Assembly: GCA_013389105.1 (NCBI GenBank)
Contig: JACADZ010000041.1
Span: 1-38,220, forward strand
Origin: Parvularculaceae bacterium
GTDB lineage: Bacteria; Pseudomonadota; Alphaproteobacteria; Caulobacterales; Parvularculaceae
DNA: 38,220 bases
Reading direction: 5' to 3'
Part shown: positions 8,104 through 16,342 of the stretch, in pieces
How positions within the stretch are numbered: the stretch's first letter is position 1
Layout of the letters: every line of letters starts with the position of its first letter
The notes under the pieces: model-generated
Seen by the model: only the letters and a program-made list of their open reading frames with translations
What the model was told of the DNA's origin: nothing
Databases searched by the model: none
Position numbers and translations under genes: made by a program

Positions 8104-8501
8104 GCGTCCCCATGCGCTGGCGCAAGGGCGGGTGCCATTGCGGCTCGGTCCGATTCGAGGTCGAGTGCGAGGATCGCGTTTCGGTCGAGGCCTGCAACTG
8201 CTCGATCTGCCGGATGACCGGATTCCTGCATCTCATTGTCCCCGCGTCGCGGTTCCGACTCATCTCCGGAAAAGATCAGCTAACGGAATATACCTTCAAT
8301 ACCGGGGTCGCCAAGCACCTTTTCTGCAAGCGCTGCGGCGTCAAGTCATTCTATGCGCCGCGGTCGAACCCCGACGGCTTCTCGGTCAATCTGCGATGCC
8401 TTGACGAGGGCGATCGCCCGCAGGCCGAGATCCGCGAGTTCGACGGCCAAAACTGGGAAGCGAACGCCGGCCGCCTCGCGGGATTATCGAAGGACGGCTA
8501 G
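8100..8501 (+). CDS. GFA/CENP-V family zinc protein
   Basis: A 133-residue protein of the glutathione-dependent formaldehyde-activating enzyme (GFA, PF04828) fold. All zinc cysteines are present: Cys12 and Cys14 (GGCHCGSVRF), Cys32, Cys34 and Cys37 (CNCSICRMTG), and Cys76 and Cys79 (LFCKRCGVKSFY). True GFA activity is proven for few members, so the substrate is unknown. The ATG at 8100 overlaps the transporter stop; a second ATG four codons later is also possible. Confidence 0.88.
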   Translation: MSVPMRWRKGGCHCGSVRFEVECEDRVSVEACNCSICRMTGFLHLIVPASRFRLISGKDQLTEYTFNTGVAKHLFCKRCGVKSFYAPRSNPDGFSVNLRCLDEGDRPQAEIREFDGQNWEANAGRLAGLSKDG

Positions 8502-8552
8502 CGGCGCCTCTCGACGTCGCGCCGCCGCGCGGGTTCGCCTATTGTCTCGACG

Positions 8553-9221
8553 ATGAACGCGACCCTTCTCGCCGGCCGCGCCAGGGCGGGGAATTTCAGA
8601 CCGCCGGCAAATGGAGAGCTTGAGCTTCTCCTTGCCGAGATCCGCGCCTGCCGCCGCTGCGTCGAGCGGCCGGCCGGCGCGCCGCTGCCGCATGAGCCGC
8701 GGCCCGTGCTCCAGGCCTCGGCGAGCGCGCGCCTCGCCATCTTCAGCCAGGCGCCCGGAACGCGGGTCCATTTGTCGGGACGGCCCTTCACCGACGCCTC
8801 CGGCGAGCGCCTGCGCGACTGGCTCGGCGTCGGACCCGACATCTTTTACGACGCGACCCGCATCGCCGTCATTCCCATGGGCTTCTGCTTTCCGGGCCAG
8901 GACGACAAAGGCGGAGACCTCCCGCCGCGCAGTGAATGTGCGCCGCTCTGGCGCGCCCGGCTGACGGCGCTGCTGCCGCGGATCGAGACGATGGTTCTCG
9001 TCGGCGCCTATGCGCAGAAATGGCATCTTGGAGAGCGCGCCAAAGCGACGCTTTCAGAAACCGTCCGCACCTGGCGCGACGTCGCGCCGCGTTTCTATCC
9101 AATCCCGCATCCGTCGTGGCGCAATAACGCCTGGCTGAAGCGCCACCCCTTTTTCGAGCGGGAATTGCTGCCGGATCTCAAACGCCGCGTTGCGCTGCTC
9201 ACGAGCCGGCCGCCGCGCTAG
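8553..9221 (+). CDS. Uracil-DNA glycosylase family protein with Fe-S cysteine pattern
   Basis: A 222-residue member of the UDG superfamily, which removes uracil or related bases from DNA. Motif 1 is SQAPGTRVHLSGRPF (residues 65-79; the usual first Gly is Ser), and motif 2 is IPHPSWR near residue 187. Four cysteines, Cys33, Cys36, Cys112 and Cys129, have the C-x2-C-xn-C-x16-C spacing of the 4Fe-4S cluster in family 4/5 enzymes. The elements PMGFCFPG and PPRSECAPLW place it in a proteobacterial subfamily close to family 4 whose activity is little studied. It converges on the end of the paa operon with only 17 bp between stops. Confidence 0.85.
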   Translation: MNATLLAGRARAGNFRPPANGELELLLAEIRACRRCVERPAGAPLPHEPRPVLQASASARLAIFSQAPGTRVHLSGRPFTDASGERLRDWLGVGPDIFYDATRIAVIPMGFCFPGQDDKGGDLPPRSECAPLWRARLTALLPRIETMVLVGAYAQKWHLGERAKATLSETVRTWRDVAPRFYPIPHPSWRNNAWLKRHPFFERELLPDLKRRVALLTSRPPR

Positions 9222-9238
9222 ACCGGCGTCACGCCGCT

Positions 9239-10015
9239 TCAGTTCGGCCGGCCGCTGAAGCTCTGCAAGGCGTCGCCGATGATGTTGTTCATGCGCGCGC
9301 GCCAGAGGCTCAAGAGCTCCTCGTTGGCGCGGCGGCGAAGGCCGAAGCGTCGCAAGAGCTCAGCGCGCGCCGACGACCGTCCGCCGAACGTAGCTGCGAC
9401 GCGCGGCCACCAATAGTCGATGCTGCGCGATATCTCGGCCCGGGCCGCGTCGCCCCCGATAGCCAGCTTGGCGAGCCCCGCCCGCCCAAGCTCCGTATGC
9501 TGATGTTCGCGCGGCAGAATGCAGGCGAAGGCGTCTGCGAGGGGCTGGTATGAGCACTCGGCGAGATCGCCGAGCTGAAGGACCGTAGCCTCCCCCATGA
9601 GCACGTTCATGACGACCGAGTCCGTCCACCCTGCGAACGGGTAATGGAACACGTTGAGGCGCATATCGCCCCCGCGGCGCGAGAGACCGAGATCCTCGTT
9701 CCGCGAAACGCGCGCCGCCCAAGGGTGGACGTTCTGATAGCGCGCCGCATCGACCCCGAACTCGCCCATGAGGCGCAGCACGCGGTCCGCATGATCGAGC
9801 TTCTCGAGCACGATTCGGGCCGCGTCGATGCGCTCCCTGATGCCGGGCGCCGCGTTGATCATGTCGGCGAAACCCGCCGCGCCGGCCATCTCCGAGTCGA
9901 CGAAGCTCGCCATGATGCGCAACAGCTCCGCGCGATAGCGCGGCGGCGCGTTATCGGGCGCCGTCAGACGGCCGCCGCGTTCAAGGTATAGGATGATGTC
10001 GCCTTGGTCGCTCAC
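9239..10015 (-). CDS. PaaA/PaaC-like ferritin-fold protein, last gene of the paa operon
   Basis: A 258-residue helical protein of the PaaA_PaaC family (PF05138). The helix pairs FVDSEMAGAAGF (Glu42), IVLEKLDHADRVL and ILPREHQHTELGRAG (Glu170-x2-His173) line up with the diiron helices of PaaA. In PaaA the second helix has Glu-x2-His (E91 and H94 in this window's PaaA); here the residue three before His75 is Lys72, with Glu71 one position off. The iron site is therefore altered, or shifted as in non-catalytic PaaC. GTG start 10015 overlaps the paaE stop (GTGA), implying co-translation with the reductase. It is not one of the canonical PaaABCE subunits. It may be an accessory or alternative oxygenase subunit; the role is unknown. 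Confidence 0.78.
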   Translation of the reverse strand: MSDQGDIILYLERGGRLTAPDNAPPRYRAELLRIMASFVDSEMAGAAGFADMINAAPGIRERIDAARIVLEKLDHADRVLRLMGEFGVDAARYQNVHPWAARVSRNEDLGLSRRGGDMRLNVFHYPFAGWTDSVVMNVLMGEATVLQLGDLAECSYQPLADAFACILPREHQHTELGRAGLAKLAIGGDAARAEISRSIDYWWPRVAATFGGRSSARAELLRRFGLRRRANEELLSLWRARMNNIIGDALQSFSGRPN

Positions 10016-11088
10016 TGGTCGTAGTCGATCACGAGCCGGTCCGTCAGCGGCCGGCTCTGACAGGTCAACACATAGCCGCGTTTGACCTCGTAGTCTTCAA
10101 GCGCGTAATTGGCCTCCATTTCGACCTCGCCCTCGACCACTTTCGCCCGGCAGGTGGAGCAAACGCCGGCCTTGCAGGCGAAAGGCGCGTCGATGCGGCT
10201 GGCGATGGCTGCTTCGAGCACGCTTTCGCCCCCCTTCGCCATTTCAAAGGACTTCGATATGCCGTCCATCACGACGGTCACCGCAGCCCGCGCCCCGGCG
10301 CTCGCCGAGCCGGAGGCGGTCTCGCGCTTTCGGGCCTTGCCGGGGCTGGCGCTGGCGAACAATTCGAATTTGATGCGTCCGTCGGGGACGCCGCGCGCGC
10401 GCAGCGCCTCGGCGACCGCGAGCATCATCGGCTCGGGCCCGCAGATGAAGGCGAGGTCGGCCCCCGCCGCGTCGATCCATTGGTCGAACAGCGCGTCGCA
10501 TTTGGCGCGGTCGAGGCGTCCGGAGAAAAGATCGATCTCCGGGGCTTCGCTCTCGAGAATATGCACGAGATTGAAGCGGCTGATGTGCAGGCTCTTGAGG
10601 TCCTCAAGCTCCTCGCGGAACATGACGGCGCTCGCCGAACGGTTGGCGTAGACAAGCGTGAAGGACGAGAGCGGCTCCTCGGCCAGCACGGTCTTCACGA
10701 TGCTGATGAGCGGCGTGATCCCGGAGCCGCCGGCGAAGCCGAGGTATCGTTTTCTTCTCTCGGGCTCGATTGGGGCATGGAAATTTCCCATGGGCGGCAT
10801 GGCGTCGAGGACGTCGCCGACCTTGAGGTCGTCATTGGCGAAGCCCGAAAACCAGCCGCCCTCGACCCTCTTGATCCCGACCCGCAGGACGCCCTCGCCT
10901 CGACCCGCGCAGATCGAATAGGAGCGGCGCAGCTCCTCCCCGTCGAAGACGCGGCGGAAGGTCAGGTACTGGCCCTGAATGAACCTAAACGCGTCCCGGG
11001 CGTCGGCCGGCGGCTCGAGGGTGAGCACGACCGCATCGCGCGTATCGCGCCGGATGTCGGTCACGGTCAGCGGGTGGAACCGGGCCAT
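10012..11088 (-). CDS. paaE: Phenylacetyl-CoA 1,2-epoxidase, reductase subunit
   Basis: A 358-residue reductase that passes electrons from NADPH to the PaaABC oxygenase. Domains in order: FAD-binding barrel (RSYSICAG), NAD(P)-binding domain (FAGGSGITPLIS and CGPEPMM), and a C-terminal plant-type 2Fe-2S ferredoxin domain with cysteines in FACKAGVCSTCRAKV and the fourth in VLTCQSRP. The start at 11088 (MARFHPLTV) is chosen because it lies one base after the paaD stop (TGACATG); frames extending further upstream would run through paaD. The order and spacing show it is co-transcribed with paaABCD. Confidence 0.95.
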   Translation of the reverse strand: MARFHPLTVTDIRRDTRDAVVLTLEPPADARDAFRFIQGQYLTFRRVFDGEELRRSYSICAGRGEGVLRVGIKRVEGGWFSGFANDDLKVGDVLDAMPPMGNFHAPIEPERRKRYLGFAGGSGITPLISIVKTVLAEEPLSSFTLVYANRSASAVMFREELEDLKSLHISRFNLVHILESEAPEIDLFSGRLDRAKCDALFDQWIDAAGADLAFICGPEPMMLAVAEALRARGVPDGRIKFELFASASPGKARKRETASGSASAGARAAVTVVMDGISKSFEMAKGGESVLEAAIASRIDAPFACKAGVCSTCRAKVVEGEVEMEANYALEDYEVKRGYVLTCQSRPLTDRLVIDYDQ

Positions 11089-11089
11089 G

Positions 11090-11638
11090 TCAGATGCGCT
11101 TAAAGCGGTCGAACGGCTCAAGACAGTCCGCACACCGGTGCTGCGCCTTGCACGGCGTCGAGCCAAACTGGCTGACGCGCTCGGTCCGGAGCGAGCCGCA
11201 GCGGGGACAGGCGACCGGCGCCGCCGCCGTGCCGGCGCAGCCGCCCGGCTCGGGCGGCGCGATGCCGTAAGCCCTGAGCTTGGCTCGGCCCTCGGCGCTG
11301 ATCCAGTCGGTCGTCCAGGGCGGGGCGAGACGGCTCTCCACCCGCACTCGGTCGAAGCCGCGGGCGCGCAACGCTTTCTCGATGTCGAGGCGGATCGCGG
11401 CCGTCGCCGGACATCCCGAATAGGTCGGCGTCACCGTCACCACGACCTCGTCTCCGGCCTGCTCGACGCCGCGCACGATGCCGAGATCGACGACGGAGAC
11501 CGCCGGAATCTCAGGGTCCGGAACATCTTCAAGAAGGCGCCAGATATCTCCGGCGGACGCCCTCTTCCCCGCGGCGCCGCTCCTCGCAGGGCGTGCGGGG
11601 AAGGCGCGGGCGTCATGGGTCTCGCGCACGCTCACCAC
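11090..11638 (-). CDS. paaD: Phenylacetyl-CoA epoxidase maturation protein PaaD
   Basis: About 180 residues. An N-terminal MIP18/DUF59 domain (WRLLEDVPDPEIPAVSVVDL, then TPTYSGCPAT with its conserved cysteine) is followed by a C-terminal zinc-ribbon-like segment with paired cysteines (ACPRCGS and HRCADCLEPF). PaaD is thought to help assemble the Fe-S or metal centre of the epoxidase complex. Two GTG codons, at 11638 and 11635, are possible starts; the second would overlap the paaC stop as GTGA. The N-terminal 25 residues or so are low-complexity and may not be conserved. Confidence 0.93.
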   Translation of the reverse strand: MVSVRETHDARAFPARPARSGAAGKRASAGDIWRLLEDVPDPEIPAVSVVDLGIVRGVEQAGDEVVVTVTPTYSGCPATAAIRLDIEKALRARGFDRVRVESRLAPPWTTDWISAEGRAKLRAYGIAPPEPGGCAGTAAAPVACPRCGSLRTERVSQFGSTPCKAQHRCADCLEPFDRFKRI

Positions 11639-12381
11639 GATGCTCCCGGATAGGCGCGTTGCAGGAACTGCATATCGGAAAGTATGCGGCCGAGCCCTTC
11701 GGAGTGGAGACCGGTCTTTCCGCCTTTGCGGACGGGCGCCGGCGGCGGCCTCAGCGTCGCTTCGGCGAGCGTCTCAAGCGTGAGGCGATCGGTTTCAAGC
11801 TTCACCGCCGCAAGGTCCGGCGCGACGTCGCGGGCGCGCAGCGCCTCGTCGACCGAGTCCGGCGCCGTGAGTTCGCCCTGGAAGGGATAGAGCAAATCCA
11901 GGGCGCGCTGCATGCGCACATGGCTTTCCTCGCTGCCGTCGCCGAGCCCGATGACAAGATCCCGCGAGCGCTCGAAATGATACTCAGCCTCCTTGGCCGC
12001 CTTCACGGCGATGGCGGCGATACGCGGTTCGCCCGATGCGGCGAGCGATTTGAGCGTCGGAAAATGCCAGGCGTCGAACAGGAATTGACGCATCAAGGTC
12101 TGCCCGTAGTCGCCGTTGGACTGCTCGACGAGGAGCGCGTTGCGAAACGCGCGCGCGTCGCGCAAGAAGGCGAGCGCGTCGGCGTCGCGGCCCGCGCCCT
12201 CGATCTCGCCCGCAAGATCAAGCCAGAGTTTGGCCTGTCCGATGAGATCGAGCGCCGTATTGGCGAGCGCGATATCCTCTTCGAGCGCAGGCGCGTGACC
12301 GCACCAGGCCGAGACCTGCTGGCCGAGGATCAGGGCGTTGTCCCCCATCCGGAGCGCGAATTCGAAAAGGTCGCGATCCAT
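11632..12381 (-). CDS. paaC: Phenylacetyl-CoA 1,2-epoxidase, structural subunit PaaC
   Basis: A 249-residue ferritin-fold subunit that forms the PaaA-PaaC heterodimer core of the epoxidase and has no functional iron site of its own. Typical PaaC features are LRMGDNALILGQQVSAWCGH near the start, EEDIALANTALDLIGQAKLW, and YHFERSRDLVIGLGDGSEES in the middle. Length is normal. Its ATG follows directly on the paaB stop (TAGATG) and its end overlaps paaD, so translation of the whole set is coupled. Confidence 0.95.
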   Translation of the reverse strand: MDRDLFEFALRMGDNALILGQQVSAWCGHAPALEEDIALANTALDLIGQAKLWLDLAGEIEGAGRDADALAFLRDARAFRNALLVEQSNGDYGQTLMRQFLFDAWHFPTLKSLAASGEPRIAAIAVKAAKEAEYHFERSRDLVIGLGDGSEESHVRMQRALDLLYPFQGELTAPDSVDEALRARDVAPDLAAVKLETDRLTLETLAEATLRPPPAPVRKGGKTGLHSEGLGRILSDMQFLQRAYPGASW

Positions 12382-12666
12382 CTACATGCGCCCCGCTTCG
12401 TCGGGAATGTCGAAGAAGGTCGGATGCCGGTAGACTTTGGAGTTCGACGGTTCGAAGAGAGGTCCCTTGTGGCCCGGCGACGAGGCGGCGATGTCGGAGG
12501 CCTTCACCACCCAGATCGACACCCCCTCGTTCCGCCGCGTGTAGACGTCGCGCGCGTTCTTGATCGCGAGTTGCGCGTCCGGCGCGTGAAGCGAGCCGAC
12601 ATGGCGATGGCTCAGCCCGTGCTGGCCGCGGATGAAGACTTCCCAAAGGGGCCACTCATTGGACAT
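12382..12666 (-). CDS. paaB: Phenylacetyl-CoA 1,2-epoxidase, subunit PaaB
   Basis: A 94-residue subunit that bridges PaaAC heterodimers. The N-terminus WPLWEVFIRGQHGLSHRHVG and the motif DAQLAIKNARDVYTRRNEG are diagnostic. The start at 12666 (MSNEW) is preferred over an in-frame ATG ten codons upstream, because AAAGG lies about 9 bases before it and the family starts here. The gene overlaps the end of the small membrane-protein gene by 11 bases. Confidence 0.95.
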   Translation of the reverse strand: MSNEWPLWEVFIRGQHGLSHRHVGSLHAPDAQLAIKNARDVYTRRNEGVSIWVVKASDIAASSPGHKGPLFEPSNSKVYRHPTFFDIPDEAGRM

Positions 12667-13096
12667 TCGACGTCGCCTTTCGCAGACAGTCGGCAAGGGC
12701 CGAAACCATGTTGACGAGAATGAGACCGGCGAGGATTGCGTGATACCCGTCCGGCGTCGTGCGGCCCGCGATCAAGGGCAGGAACCGCCAGTTGTCGCCG
12801 AAGACGCGTTCATACCAACGCAGTTTCGATTCGCTTGCGTCGACCAGAAGATAAGTCGCCCAGTGCGTTTCAATCTGCAGCGCCGCCCATAAGGCCAGCG
12901 CCGCGAGAAAGAGCGCCGCGCTCAAACGGACCCGCATGACGCCGAGGATCGCGATAATCGCCAGCGCGGCCATCATCGCGCCGGCCGGCGAAACGAGCGC
13001 CTCGCGGGAAACGAGACCGGGCGCGCCCACGAAATCCAGTCCGAACCAGACCGCCAGCGCGGCGAGAAGGACGAGGCTCCGTTCGGACAATGTCAT
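12656..13096 (-). CDS. Small integral membrane protein inside the paa operon
   Basis: A 146-residue protein of unknown family with four hydrophobic segments, roughly residues 5-22, 34-52, 58-75 and 110-132. A polar loop of about 35 residues (LLVDASESKLRWYERVFGDN) lies between segments three and four. No catalytic motif is recognisable. It starts 26 bp after the paaA stop and overlaps paaB by 11 bp, so it must be translated from the paa mRNA. Canonical paa operons have no gene in this place. It might help uptake, membrane attachment of the epoxidase, or export of a toxic intermediate; these are guesses. Confidence 0.75.
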   Translation of the reverse strand: MTLSERSLVLLAALAVWFGLDFVGAPGLVSREALVSPAGAMMAALAIIAILGVMRVRLSAALFLAALALWAALQIETHWATYLLVDASESKLRWYERVFGDNWRFLPLIAGRTTPDGYHAILAGLILVNMVSALADCLRKATSNVQ

Positions 13097-13122
13097 TTAT
13101 CTTTCGCGACCCGGACCGCGCC

Positions 13123-14115
13123 CTATTCCGCCGCCATTTTGCGCGCCGGCGCTTTCCTTGCGTGGGCCGTCAGCCCGTCGCGGAACCAGCGGCCGTCCTC
13201 CCAGGCCTTGCGCCGCGCCGCCATGCGCTCGGCGTTGCAAGGCCCGTTGCCTTTGAGCACTTCGTGGAATTCGTTCCAGTCAATCGGGCCGAAGTCGTAG
13301 CCCTGCTTCGCCTCGTTCCATCTGAGGTCGGGGTCCGGCACTTTCAACCCGAGATACTCCGCCTGCGGAACGGTCTCATTGACGAATTTCTGGCGCAGTT
13401 CGTCGTTCGAGTTCTGTTTTATTTTCCACGCCATCGACTGGGCGGAGTGGACGCTGTCGCCGTCCGAAGGCCCGAACATCATCAGCGACGGCCACCACCA
13501 CCGATCGAGCGCGTCCTGCGCCATCTCGCGCTGCGCGTCGGTTCCCCTCGCGAGTTTCATCATGATGGCGTAGCCCTGGCGCTGATGGAAACTCTCCTCC
13601 TTGCAGATGCGCACCATCGCGCGGGCGTAGGGCCCGTAGGAGCAGCGCTGCAGCGGCACCTGGTTCATGATCGCGGCGCCGTCGACGAGCCAGCCGATCG
13701 CGCCGATGTCGGCCCAGGTCAGCGTCGGGTAATTGAAGATCGAGGAATACTTGGCCTTCCCGGACAGAAGCTGCTCGGTCATCTCGTCGCGCGATACCCC
13801 AAGCGTTTCCGCGGCGCAGTAGAGATAGAGCCCGTGGCCCGCTTCGTCCTGCACCTTGGCGAGAAGGATCATCTTGCGCTCGAGCGTCGGCGCGCGCGTG
13901 ATCCAGTTGCCTTCCGGGAGCTGTCCGACGATTTCCGAATGCGCGTGCTGCGAGATTTGACGGATCAGCGTCTTGCGGTAGCCCTCGGGCATGAAGTCCT
14001 TGGGCTCGATCTTGATGTCGGCGTCGATGCGCTCCTGGAACGCGCGCTCCTCGGCGCTCATGTCGGCCAAGCTCTTGGGGGCCGCGCCCGTCGATTTCAC
14101 TTCCTGCGCGTACAT
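13123..14115 (-). CDS. paaA: Phenylacetyl-CoA 1,2-epoxidase, catalytic subunit PaaA
   Basis: The 330-residue diiron subunit that epoxidises the ring of phenylacetyl-CoA. Diiron ligands are visible: Glu61 (HAHSEIVGQ), Glu91-x2-His94 ([10 protein letters not shown]), Asp145 region ([10 protein letters not shown]) and Glu174-x2-His177 ([10 protein letters not shown]). The C-terminus is the usual [20 protein letters not shown] followed by a short basic tail. The start at 14115 (MYAQEV) lies downstream of a clear promoter; the longer reading to 14163 would run through the -10 box. It is the first gene of the minus-strand paa operon. Confidence 0.96.
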   Translation of the reverse strand: MYAQEVKSTGAAPKSLADMSAEERAFQERIDADIKIEPKDFMPEGYRKTLIRQISQHAHSEIVGQLPEGNWITRAPTLERKMILLAKVQDEAGHGLYLYCAAETLGVSRDEMTEQLLSGKAKYSSIFNYPTLTWADIGAIGWLVDGAAIMNQVPLQRCSYGPYARAMVRICKEESFHQRQGYAIMMKLARGTDAQREMAQDALDRWWWPSLMMFGPSDGDSVHSAQSMAWKIKQNSNDELRQKFVNETVPQAEYLGLKVPDPDLRWNEAKQGYDFGPIDWNEFHEVLKGNGPCNAERMAARRKAWEDGRWFRDGLTAHARKAPARKMAAE

Positions 14116-14142
14116 CCAGGTCTGCTCCGAACCGCAGAGGGC

Positions 14143-14171
14143 AAAATAGAATAAGCCGACCAATCGGTCAA
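14143..14171 (-). promoter_or_regulatory. paaA operon promoter with candidate PaaR operator
   Basis: On the minus strand TTGACC (14171-14166), a 17-bp spacer and TATTTT (14148-14143) make a strong promoter 28 bp upstream of the paaA ATG. The -35 box lies in an imperfect inverted repeat with GACC/GGTC arms (14158-14169). The same TTGACCGA-NN-GG element occurs at the paaG promoter. A TetR-type PaaR-like gene lies downstream of paaZ, so this is its likely operator. Confidence 0.65.
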
Positions 14172-14185
14172 CTAATGCGGAAAGC

Positions 14186-15388
14186 TCAGATTTCGCCGCG
14201 TTCCCCCGCCTTAAGCCGGAGCACCCTCGCGCCGTCGCGGCTTTTTAACTCGACCTCGCCGTCTTCCACATCGACGATCGTCTTGTAGCCGCGCTTCGTT
14301 CTCACGCTCTCGATCGTAAATATCGTGCCCCGGACCCCGGCCCACGCAGTGTTCGTTTCCCAAACGTCGCCAGATCCGCTGCTCCAGAACTTCGCGTTCC
14401 AGTAGCGGGCCTTGCCGATGATCGTCTTGAAAATGCCTGCGGTTGCGCCGGGGCAATCCAGCGAAAGGCCGTGCTCCCCCTCGTAAAGCGTCACGGAGAG
14501 GCCATTGGCCTTTCCTAGCTCGACACGCCCGCCGGGAGCGACGTTGATGCCGGAGCTTGCGGAGAGCGTGTCACCAGCCTGCAATCGCCCGCCGTCCGAC
14601 ATGGTTGCGCCCTCCGACTCGAGCACGACAAAAGCGCAACAGGAGGGCAGTTCAAAAGACTGAAGTTCGGAACTCGAGCGGAATGAGCCCGCCCGAATCT
14701 CGCTTTTGACGAGACCGACGCCCGGCGCGTACCAGGACGTCTCGACGGTCTGCGCTCTGCCGACGACCGGCTCGACCTCCTCAACCGAACCATCGGTCAC
14801 CCCTTCGACCTTGAGCGCGCGGAACCGGCCCGCGGCCGTCACGATGGTCTCGCTGCGCCGCGCATCCGCCGCATAATCCGTGACTGCAGACAGGGTAAAC
14901 TGCTGGCTGTCGCCGGCATATCCCGTTACGTCTCTGTGCTTAACCTTCCATACAGCGCCGGTCGCAAGCGCTGGGACGGGAGGCAATAAGACGCCGGGCA
15001 AGCCGGGCGAGGATTCAACTTTGTAGCCCGGTTGGCTCTGAAACGTCGTCTCGCCGCCGAGGGGACGTTTTATGACGGCGCCTTCAGAAAGCGAGTACTC
15101 GTCGCGAGAAGTCGTCGTCGCGCCGGGAACATCGAAACGCGTGATCATGACTCCGACGGCCGCCGCGCCGATTTCCGGCGCGCGCCGACTGAACGATGCG
15201 ACGGCGGTCCCATCCCAAGTTCCCTCGTCCAAAGACTCCGTATGCGTCCTATAGGTCCAGCTTCCGCCGGCGAGGAGCGGAAAATAGGGGTTCTGCCCGT
15301 GGCACTGATCCAGCGCTGCGGAGTCCTCCGCATGGGCCGGCGCGGTCAGAATAAAGAAGCAGGCAAAGAAGACCGAGCGGACACGCAT
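14186..15388 (-). CDS. Secreted FecR-domain protein
   Basis: A 400-residue protein with a Sec signal peptide ([20 protein letters not shown]). The N-terminal and central parts (residues about 30-240) contain a lipoprotein-like beta domain beginning [10 protein letters not shown]. The C-terminal 120 residues form a FecR domain ([13 protein letters not shown] through [13 protein letters not shown] to VEDGEVELK and LKAGERGEI). FecR domains occur in sigma regulators, but also in secreted proteins with no sigma partner. Here there is no membrane helix after the signal and no FecI/FecA gene nearby, so a regulatory role is unlikely. The start at 15388 has GGGAGAGG 8 bases upstream; a TTG-started reading 22 codons longer is less likely. 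The gene ends only 70 bp before paaA. Confidence 0.7.
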   Translation of the reverse strand: MRVRSVFFACFFILTAPAHAEDSAALDQCHGQNPYFPLLAGGSWTYRTHTESLDEGTWDGTAVASFSRRAPEIGAAAVGVMITRFDVPGATTTSRDEYSLSEGAVIKRPLGGETTFQSQPGYKVESSPGLPGVLLPPVPALATGAVWKVKHRDVTGYAGDSQQFTLSAVTDYAADARRSETIVTAAGRFRALKVEGVTDGSVEEVEPVVGRAQTVETSWYAPGVGLVKSEIRAGSFRSSSELQSFELPSCCAFVVLESEGATMSDGGRLQAGDTLSASSGINVAPGGRVELGKANGLSVTLYEGEHGLSLDCPGATAGIFKTIIGKARYWNAKFWSSGSGDVWETNTAWAGVRGTIFTIESVRTKRGYKTIVDVEDGEVELKSRDGARVLRLKAGERGEI

Positions 15389-15489
15389 GGCGCGCCTCTC
15401 CCGTTGCAATCCGCCTTGGTCAAGCACCATAAGCCTCGGCGTCGGCCGCTGCAAGCTCGGCGGCGGGCGCCCGCGCCAGGCATTCCCGA

Positions 15490-15518
15490 TTGACCGACCG
15501 GATGTTCGATTTTAAACC
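15490..15518 (+). promoter_or_regulatory. paaG operon promoter with shared paa element
   Basis: TTGACC (15490-15495), a 17-bp spacer and TAAACC (15513-15518) precede paaG by 30 bp. The sequence TTGACCGACCGG repeats the TTGACCGA-NN-GG of the paaA promoter at the same place relative to the -35 box, which suggests one regulator for both units. The -10 match is weak. Confidence 0.5.
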
Positions 15519-15548
15519 GGGCGGCCTCAATAGCGACGGGGCGCCGCC

Positions 15549-16340
15549 ATGACGTTCGAGACGATAGCCTTCTCGATGGATTTGGGCGTCGCGCGCCTGA
15601 CTCTCGATCGCCCAGACCGGCTCAACTCCTTCACGGCGCAGATGCATGACGAGATCGCCCGGGCCCTCGACCTCGTCGAGGGTTCTGCCAACATCCGTGT
15701 ATTGACGATCACCGGCGCGGGTCGCGGTTTTTGCGCAGGGCAGGACCTTTCCGATCGCGCCGTGTCCCCCGGCGGAGCGGCGGTCGATCTCGGGGAGTCG
15801 GTCGAAAAACGCTATAATCCGCTGATCCGCCGCCTCACGTCGCTGCCCGTCCCGGTAGTCGCCGCGGTCAACGGAGTCGCCGCCGGGGCCGGCGCTTCGC
15901 TCGCTTTCGCCTGCGACATCGTCCTTGCAGCCAAGTCGGCGAAGTTCATCATGTCCTTCGCCAATATCGGCCTTGTGCCGGATTCGGGCGGCTCCTGGGC
16001 GCTGCCGCGGCTCGCCGGCCAGGCGCGCGCGCTCGGCCTCGCGCTCACCGGCGATCCGCTCCCGGCTGAAACCGCGGCGGATTGGGGCCTCATCTGGAGA
16101 TGCGTCGAGGATGACAAGCTTGTCGCCGAGACGGACGCGCTCGCCGCGAAATTCGCCAGCGCCCCTACGCGCGGCCTCGCCGAGACCAAAAAACTCATTC
16201 GCGGCGCGTTTGCGCGCCCGCTCGACGAACAACTCGACCTTGAACGCGATCGGATGCGCGAGTTGGGCCGCAGCGACGACTATCGCGAAGGCGTCGACGC
16301 CTTTCTCGCCAAGCGCAAACCCCATTTCAAGGGGCGATAG
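15549..16340 (+). CDS. paaG: 1,2-epoxyphenylacetyl-CoA isomerase
   Basis: A 263-residue enoyl-CoA hydratase/isomerase (crotonase fold) that converts ring-1,2-epoxyphenylacetyl-CoA to the seven-membered oxepin-CoA, and later isomerises a double bond. The oxyanion-hole segments are present: GRGFCAGQDLSDR near residue 60, typical of PaaG, and AAVNGVAAGAGASLAFACD near 107-125. The acidic region SFANIGLVPDSGGSW follows. Length matches the family. It is the first gene of the plus-strand paa unit, followed after 2 bp by the VOC gene. Confidence 0.93.
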   Translation: MTFETIAFSMDLGVARLTLDRPDRLNSFTAQMHDEIARALDLVEGSANIRVLTITGAGRGFCAGQDLSDRAVSPGGAAVDLGESVEKRYNPLIRRLTSLPVPVVAAVNGVAAGAGASLAFACDIVLAAKSAKFIMSFANIGLVPDSGGSWALPRLAGQARALGLALTGDPLPAETAADWGLIWRCVEDDKLVAETDALAAKFASAPTRGLAETKKLIRGAFARPLDEQLDLERDRMRELGRSDDYREGVDAFLAKRKPHFKGR

Positions 16341-16342
16341 GC

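Noticed and set aside
6345-8501. 718-codon plus-strand frame across the non-coding gap, the transporter and the GFA gene
   Set aside because: Only its last part, from 8100, is a real gene. The rest is an out-of-frame reading of the transporter gene and of non-coding DNA.
9222-9236. Small CGGCGT/ACGCCG dyad between the uracil-DNA glycosylase and the PaaA/PaaC-like gene as terminator
   Set aside because: The stem is short, the loop almost absent and there is no U tract, so a terminator claim is not supported.
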